64,000 nt of DNA from Xanthoparmelia taractica (taxonomy: Eukaryota; Ascomycota; Lecanoromycetes; Lecanorales; Parmeliaceae), in assembly GCA_033085395.1 (NCBI GenBank), contig JANQBS010000002.1:124001-188000 (forward strand). Direction: 5' to 3'. The position numbers were made by a program, and so were the translations under genes. Below are positions 57,960-64,000 of the stretch, one piece after another; within the stretch, counting starts at the first letter, position 1, and each line of letters begins with the position of its first letter. Below the pieces are notes generated by a model. That model did no database searches. It was not told where the DNA came from and saw only the letters and a program-made list of their open reading frames with translations.

Positions 57960-60900
57960 TCAATTCTTAGGTGTCATTGTCAAACCTTCGACTCCGTGTC
58001 CCTTGCCCGCTGCCCCTCTTAGGGCACCAGATGTAGTCATCGCGGCAGCCATGCTTAATCCATCGTCTGACGCGCTTGAACTGGGGGTAGGAGGGTTGGA
58101 GGCACCATGTCCTCGAGCATTCATAGTCATTGACAGCCCTTCCGCTGCTTGCGCTTTATTGGGTGCCGCGCTCACCGCAGCAGATACAGGCGTGGTCGAT
58201 CGGGTTGGCACTTGACTCCTGTTGTGTGCCATATGCGCTTGGACCAGATGGCCTGCCGCAAGAGCGCTGCAAAGACTGAGTTCTCCAGCAAGGACACTGG
58301 CAGCTACGATCCTCGCTAGCCGTCGTGCGTTCTCTCCAGGGTGGGTCGGATGAGCCCCTCTGACGCCGAGTAGGTCGAGGCAAGCACTTTGCGGTTCGAG
58401 AACTGTACCGCCGCCAATCGTGCCGACTTCGATCGAGGGCATTGAAACGGAAATTTGAAGATTGCCGTTATAGCTGCTGTCTTTTAGCAAAGAGTCTGCA
58501 ACGCACGGCAAAAAGCGGCCACTCACTTTCTCATGACCGTTATACAATTACTGCTCTCTACGTTCTGTGCAGGATCTTGACCGGTGGCCAAGAAAATAGC
58601 AGTGACAATGTTTGCTGCATGTGCATTGAAACCCCCGATGCTACCAGCCATGGCACTTCCAATCAGATTCTTGCTCGTATTCAATTCGACAAGCGCATTG
58701 ACGTCGCTCTTCAAGACGCTTCGAACAACGTCTCCAGGGATAATAGCCTCTGCAACGACGCTCTTGCCTCTGCCGTCAACCCAATTGATGGCAGCTGGTT
58801 TTTTGTCCGTGCAATAGTTCCCGGATACGGAGATGATGGACATATCATCAAACCCACTCTCTTCCCTCATAACGGCCAGGGCGCATTCCACTCCTTTGGA
58901 GATCATGTTCATTCCCATTGCATCGCCAGTGGTCGTCTTGAATCTAATGTAAAGGTAAGTACCGGCTAGGGCTGTCTTCATTGACTGCAAGCGAGCAAAA
59001 CGGCTGGTCGAGTTGAACGCTCTCCTCATGGTTTTTTGGCCATCTTCGGAATCCAGCCAAAGCTTGGCAGCGCCTGCTCTGCTCAATGTCTGGAAGCCCA
59101 CGCAAGGGCCTCTTGTCATGCCATCGCCAGTAAGAACAGTGATCGCCCCTCCAGCAGCATTGATAGCCTTGCAACCTCGGTTTGTACTAGCAACAAGGAC
59201 TCCTTCAGTAGTCGCCATCGGCAGATAGTAGGACTTTCCGTCAATAACCATTGGCCCAGCAACTCCAACTGGTAGCGGCATGTATCCAATGACGTTCTCA
59301 CAGCACGCGCCATGAACGTTCTCGTAATTGTAGTCTTGGTACGGTAGTTTTGATATTTCCAATTCGCCCGAATTCTCTGCCGTCGCAGGGGTTCTTGACA
59401 CCAGTGTTCGCCGAATCTTGACAGCTCGCGTCAACGAAGCAAGCCTTGTCATAACATCGAGATTCTCTAATGTCTTCTCAAGTGCGTACCCTGGTATCTT
59501 GCCCCGCACAGTCAAATCGTTCAATTCACGGTCATTGAGATAAGCCGCTTGGCGGTTCTTCACCATCTGCTCGCATTCTATCGGGTCCCGAGATTCTGAG
59601 ATTTGAGTAGCTTCAATGTCGATGGACCCGTTAGGTTTGGGAATATGGCTGTTGGCGTGTGCCAAACTTGTATCGATTGCTGGTTGTCTTTCATGCCCTG
59701 GCAGGGGTTTATCATGTTTGACGATTTCTGAGGTATAACCGTTATGGGGATCCTCCTTAATAGTACGAGGTTCTTTGATGCTCCATCGGGCGGCGTTGAA
59801 CAGGTAGCCATTAAGTACAAGGCTTACAGTCAACGTAACAATAATCCACTTGCTCACAACAGGGTCTTCCAGGCTGTGAAGTACGCCTCCGACCACCCTT
59901 CCCCCAACGACATAGTCCAGAAGGTAGTCCGTGTAGTCGCCGTCAGACATGGAGTCACTAATTGTCTCACCGTCCAGATCTGCTTGAGATACTTGAACAT
60001 CATACTTGATTGGTGGTAGGACGGTAACAGTGATGGAGTGGTTGTTCTCCAAGGCCTCGCTATAGAGTAGGTCAAGACCATTTTGTGCTACCTTAAAAGG
60101 ATCCATGGAAGGTGATGTAAGCACGTTGGATAATCCAGAAACAGACGTTGGCACTGCCTTCCTACCACGCGCTCGGAAAGGCATGGTACCCAGATTCAAG
60201 GCATTGATGAAGAGGAACCCGCCGACCATGATGACCTTGAACTTTGGGATACTGCTGTCGCGGGGTCTCCTGCCATTACCGAACATTTCGCTGACACCAT
60301 TGGGGTTGAACCCCACACTTTGGCTCCTATTACTGGCTAATTCGTCGTTTGAGGCGACGTTTTCAGCGACCCGTTTGCTGATGCCATCCTCTTGCAAAGC
60401 TCTGCTTAGAGCCACATGGCGTTTGATGCGATTTATCTCCAACTTGACGCTGAGGATAGCGGTATAGAATGTAAAAAGTAGTAGGCAGTCAAACACCAAA
60501 ATCCAGGCAGCGAGAAAGCAAAATTGTGTCAAACCGCCCTGCACGCCCGATGCAGAACCAGCAATGAGAATAGCGAGTTCTATGCAGTAGTCTCGAATTA
60601 TTGCGAAGCCTTTCTCTTGCACCGCCACTTGAAGCGATGATTGAATGGTCTGCGAAGAGCTGGCGGTGCTTGAGAAATCCGAATCTTGTCGCACACCTTG
60701 CCCTCGTGCGCTTACTGAAGCCGAGAGTACGGCCTTTGTGAGTATGATGGGCTTCTCAAAGCCGATGGTGACGACGAGGAACGGCAAGCCTTCTGACAGC
60801 AAAACAAAGTTGATGGGGACCCCGAGCTGGTTGGTCATGCCGAGGCCGAAAAGAAACGCGAACACAGACGATATCAGAACCGAGGTTGCAAGCCAAAAGT

Positions 60901-61840
60901 TGGAGCCCATATGCCGCATCGACATGAAAAGCGATACAAACGTCAAATGCATAGCTAAGTACCCAATGATCATGATAATGATGTCTAACGACTCGGCGTT
61001 CTACCTGTTTTTCAGCATGAAGACGACGGTTGGTAATCATAAACGTACCTTTATAAGGTCTACAAAACTGGTCCAAGTATCGGCAGCTGAAAACCCCATT
61101 GTAGCCTGGGCAGAATGACGACCATTCTTTGCGGCTTTAACAACCCATGCGTTCGGCCCCTGCATAGCCCCAGCATCAAAAGCCTCCTCTTCTCCTTGCA
61201 AGTCTAGTCTATGTGATATCTCTTGGACAGAGGCCAGGAAATCGGACGCTTCACTGGAGGGGACAGCGAAAGCTAGAGTTGTGTCTTGCGAGATTGGAGA
61301 TAGCGGATTCCACGTGGTTGGCAGGTTTCTCACCGAGCTGTTGGCAGGTATATAGATCTGATCTGCCAATGGAGCAGTCCTAGGGGAAGAGTTCGACAAA
61401 GAATCGGGAAACACCAAGGTCATGACCATTGTGTGGGGGGTTCCCTAGAGATTGGTTAGCGAAATTCAATTGACAGTGTTACAGGCCGGCGGTACCGAAA
61501 TTCGGTCTCCGGGGGCTCCATTGTCGGACTGCCATTTCCATGAGGTTTCTTCCCCGAGCCGTAACCGTCGACCACCCTCCACAAGCGAGGTAAGATCGGT
61601 CCCAGCCGTATCTGCGCCCAGTTTTGCATGGCCGAAGAGGCTGCCTTCCAGGAGACCGTGATATGAAGTACTTGCCAATATCGCAACGGTGAAGATTGTA
61701 TACATGGGATGCGTAAAAGCGGCAAGAGCGACGCTCTGAAGGACTTGTGTGATTTGCCGATTCAGGTAGCCAGGATTGGGCGGTGCTGGTTGATCGTGCT
61801 CATGGCGTAAACGAGCGGGAAGAAAGGAGGCACCCAACAT
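57960..61840 (-). CDS. HMG1: HMG-CoA reductase
   Basis: Four exons (61840-61496, 61444-61049, 61000-58527, 58473-57960) give 1242 residues. The enzyme makes mevalonate in the ER membrane, the key step to ergosterol and isoprenoids. The N-terminus has a membrane start, then a sterol-sensing region (MIIGYLAMHLTFVSLFMSMR, FLFGLGMTNQLGVPINFVLL). The catalytic domain is intact: ENVHGACCENVIGYMPLPVG, TTEGVLVASTNRGCKAI, FKTTTGDAMGMNMISKG and SMPSIEVGTIGGGTVLEPQ, followed by HPGENARRLARIVAA. All joins are in phase (0, 0, 2). The last acceptor is a tandem CAGCAG, so the mRNA may carry one extra codon. The C-terminal 65 residues are Ala/Ser/Gly-rich and variable. The start is the first ATG after an upstream GTG-only frame. 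Confidence 0.97.
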
Positions 61841-63571
61841 GGTGACTGCTGAACAGCTTTGGAGTATATTTATGGGAGGGATCTGAAAGGACCGGGGCAC
61901 ACTAATGTGCTAATGGGTTGACATTGATGGAGAGATAGGCTATGGACGTCTGGAAGCTGTAAGCATCTGAAGTAGACATGGAGAGTTGATGGAAATGAGG
62001 GGGAAGTTTTGTCCGATTGCTGCATTAAACCCACATTAAAACTATCCACATACTTCACCCTGCATTCGAAGCAGGTCTGATTTTGATTTGCTGTTTGGCA
62101 GTAAGCAGACGCGAAGAGCCAGAACAGGCAAAGCCTTGACCGATGACAGCCGTTGGATTATTCGAACGGGCTAAAGAATGACATTACCAGCTTGCAGCGT
62201 TTGGGGGAAACTCTTGTAAAGCTTGCAGAGCTCGATATCAGTAAGTAAAATAAGGAGTGTGTGTGCTCTCTCTCCTCTAAGCAGCGACGGACAGAAAGCG
62301 GTGTGGAGAATTGTTGCCGCTCAAAAAGTAGGTAGGTTAAATCGAACTTGTCTAAAATTGTTCATGACGGTTCCTTGGGACAGATGCTTCGGCGCAAGTT
62401 GGACCCTGGAAATGCCAGGAACAACTAAAAGAAATTTTTATCAAAGCCAATCAAAGGCACGCTAATTGGAAAAGCTTGCTTAGCGTTCTTCGGTTTATCA
62501 CTCAAGCATTTTCAGTCTACCTAGTCCTTTTCAGGCTACTACCGAGTCCCGATATGTGCATTGTCTGTCTGACAAAGATCGAAAGACTACTACATCTTCT
62601 CTGCGGTCTACATGTAAGGCAGGGAATATTTTGAGCAGAATTATTGCAACCCTGCAACAGGTTTAGAGTATCTAGCATACGCTTTCTACCAAAGCCAGCA
62701 CGGACTCGGTACTTTGGGCAGCAGAGAAGTTCCTAATCGCCGGATTGAGCAACGTGTGTGCAGTGTCAAAGGAAAGTCAGCCACAATCACACGCCTCAGG
62801 GTTATGCATTGAATCATGCGTATATCTGATAAAGCCTTGCAAGAAGCGTTGTTATCTGTGCGAATCCCCAAAGATGCTCGAGTACTCGTGCATCACGGGC
62901 AATGTCAACCAACATGAATCCAACCAACTGCTCGCGAGGCCCGCAATACCGGTCTTCACTTGTTGATGGCCTCAGGGCGGTCTTGCGAGGAGTGCCCAAT
63001 CATTATTTAGCGAAGCTAATTCACATGGTTCTATCGTTGGCAAAGAGAAAGTTTTAATTGACCTTTAAGATAAATCTAAGAGGCCGGTCGACTGAAACGT
63101 ATTGGCTATTCTAAGGAGTGAACCCAATACAATCAATCAGCTGATGGCTCAAAGGGCTAGAAAAGCATCAACCAAGTGCGAGGGATTAGCTACAGGTGGT
63201 CAGGCATCTCATTGAATACAGTCAAGACTTGTCTGACCGCTTTATTGTCTAGGGGAAGCACTGAGCGAGCAAAGCTGGATCATTCTTCGAATGACCTTCA
63301 CCCGAGGTCGGTGATCTTAGTCCCGTCACCATCACAGGCCGGCTTTGTACGACAGGATAGACGGTCTGATCTGGTCATGGCAGCACGGGTCACAGGGAGG
63401 GCTGGTACCTAAGACTGCTCTGGCTAGCAGTGCCGATGAAATCAGACTTATGAAATCGCAGGCTCCATGTACTGAGGACATGGCATGAGGCTCGAGGAAC
63501 ACAATTCAGAGTACCTTGAACACGAGGTCTACCATGAGGCTTTTCCGCCAAAAGAAAAATGCACGATTAAT

Positions 63572-63691
63572 GCCAGACGTGTCTACTTGAATGTTCAGAA
63601 CTTAGTACTTACAAATCAGCGAATAGGAATTATTGCCAGACGTGTCTACTTGAATGTTCACAACTTAGTACTTACAAATCAGCGAATAGGA
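63572..63691. repeat. tandem duplication, 63-bp period
   Basis: Two adjacent copies start at 63572 and 63635, with one mismatch over about 57 aligned bases (TTCAGAAC versus TTCACAAC). The period is a multiple of three, and both copies are open in the same plus frame. Confidence 0.85.
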
Positions 63692-63804
63692 CATTGTCGA
63701 AACCCTCACAGTAATGCGTGGGGAAATCTACGATCGGTGGATTTTGGAGTCGATAATCCCCAGGTGCTAAGAGACAGATTATTGACGAGAGAAGCGTGGC
63801 ATTT

Positions 63805-63840
63805 TTCTTCTTCTTCTTCTTCTTCTTCTTCTTCATCTTC
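63805..63840. repeat. TTC microsatellite
   Basis: About nine TTC units, then TTCATCTTC. In the overlapping open frame it reads as serines. Confidence 0.85.
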
Positions 63841-64000
63841 ACCCCATCAGACGCAGAATCCATTCCTCTTACTCATTACCCCGCAAGCTCGAACAGGGTG
63901 TAGAAACCCGATCGACTTCTCAAATATACCAAAAATCCTCAACCGCAGACCCTCAACCCCATAACCCCCTTCCCTTTCCCAATACAATCCCTCAAACTCT

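Larger units (their letters stand above)
61841..64000. other. gene-poor right end
   Basis: 2.2 kb. The left part contains the HMG1 promoter. No gene was recognised. A 159-codon plus frame at 63485-63964 covers the repeats below and shows no family features. The extreme right end may belong to a neighbouring gene outside the window. Confidence 0.45.

Noticed and set aside
52918..61840. A terpenoid biosynthetic cluster (wax-synthase-like gene near HMG-CoA reductase)
   Set aside because: The genes between them (tRNA-like, RRP41, cyclophilin) are housekeeping, and no terpene cyclase, P450 or prenyltransferase is present.
1..64000. Transposons, CRISPR arrays, rRNA genes, viral insertions
   Set aside because: No transposase, reverse transcriptase, long terminal or inverted repeats, regularly spaced repeats, rRNA-like sequence or viral protein was recognised in either strand.

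Overview
The window reads as nuclear DNA of a filamentous ascomycete (Pezizomycotina). The protein-coding genes are widely spaced. Most are broken by short introns of about 45-100 bp with GT...AG ends and CTAAC/CTGAC-like branch sites. The families present are typical of that group: a Zn2Cys6 transcription factor, a rhodopsin-like/SAT4 membrane protein, an Mnn4-type LicD protein, a Spa2 polarity protein, a wax-synthase-like acyltransferase and an NCS1 purine permease. The class (Dothideomycetes versus a neighbouring class) cannot be settled by eye. I see no prokaryotic, viral, CRISPR or transposase signal.

Layout, left to right. 0.8-1.8 kb: nitrilase-superfamily amidase (+). 3.2-7.8 kb: Nup2/Nup61-type nucleoporin (-). 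9.0-9.5 kb: SCP2 lipid-transfer protein (-). 9.9-11.3 kb: F-box-like protein (-). 11.3-14.0 kb: gene-poor. 14.2-14.8 kb: unknown protein (+). 15.3-16.5 kb: rhodopsin-like membrane protein (-). 17.0-17.7 kb: putative secreted Ser/Thr/Pro-rich protein (-). 19.3-21.4 kb: UDP-glucose pyrophosphorylase (+). 22.4-23.7 kb: LicD/Mnn4-like protein with micro-exons (+). 24.2-25.1 kb: HNH-motif protein (-). 25.5-27.9 kb: Zn2Cys6 transcription factor (-). 29.2-31.1 kb: ENTH-domain epsin (-). 31.6-33.2 kb: SH3 protein (-). 33.2-36.4 kb: gene-poor. 36.4-38.4 kb: importin alpha (-), divergent from SSU72 (+, 39.0-40.0 kb), followed by Spa2 (+, 40.6-43.3 kb). 43.3-47.3 kb: gene-poor except for a small putative secreted protein. 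47.3-49.1 kb: NCS1 permease (+), convergent with an ERCC6L2-like SNF2 helicase (-, 49.4-52.6 kb). 52.9-54.2 kb: wax-synthase-like acyltransferase (-). 54.9 kb: tRNA-like sequence. 55.2-56.1 kb: exosome subunit Rrp41 (+), convergent with cyclophilin (-, 56.3-57.2 kb). 58.0-61.8 kb: HMG-CoA reductase (-). 61.8-64.0 kb: no recognised gene.

Most genes are housekeeping and do not form a pathway cluster. Shared themes are nuclear transport (nucleoporin and importin alpha), RNA metabolism (SSU72, Rrp41), cell wall and polarity (UGP1, LicD/Mnn4-like, Spa2, epsin) and sterol/lipid biology (HMG-CoA reductase, SCP2, wax-synthase-like). These are scattered neighbours, not an operon or a biosynthetic cluster.

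My exon models come from reading splice sites by eye and checking that frames join and family-conserved residues are restored. No database search was run. I found no convincing new biological system. The best second looks are the micro-exons of the LicD gene, two stop-free frame-neutral introns, a degenerate class-II tRNA-like sequence, a small putative secreted protein and the repeat-bearing gene-poor stretches.
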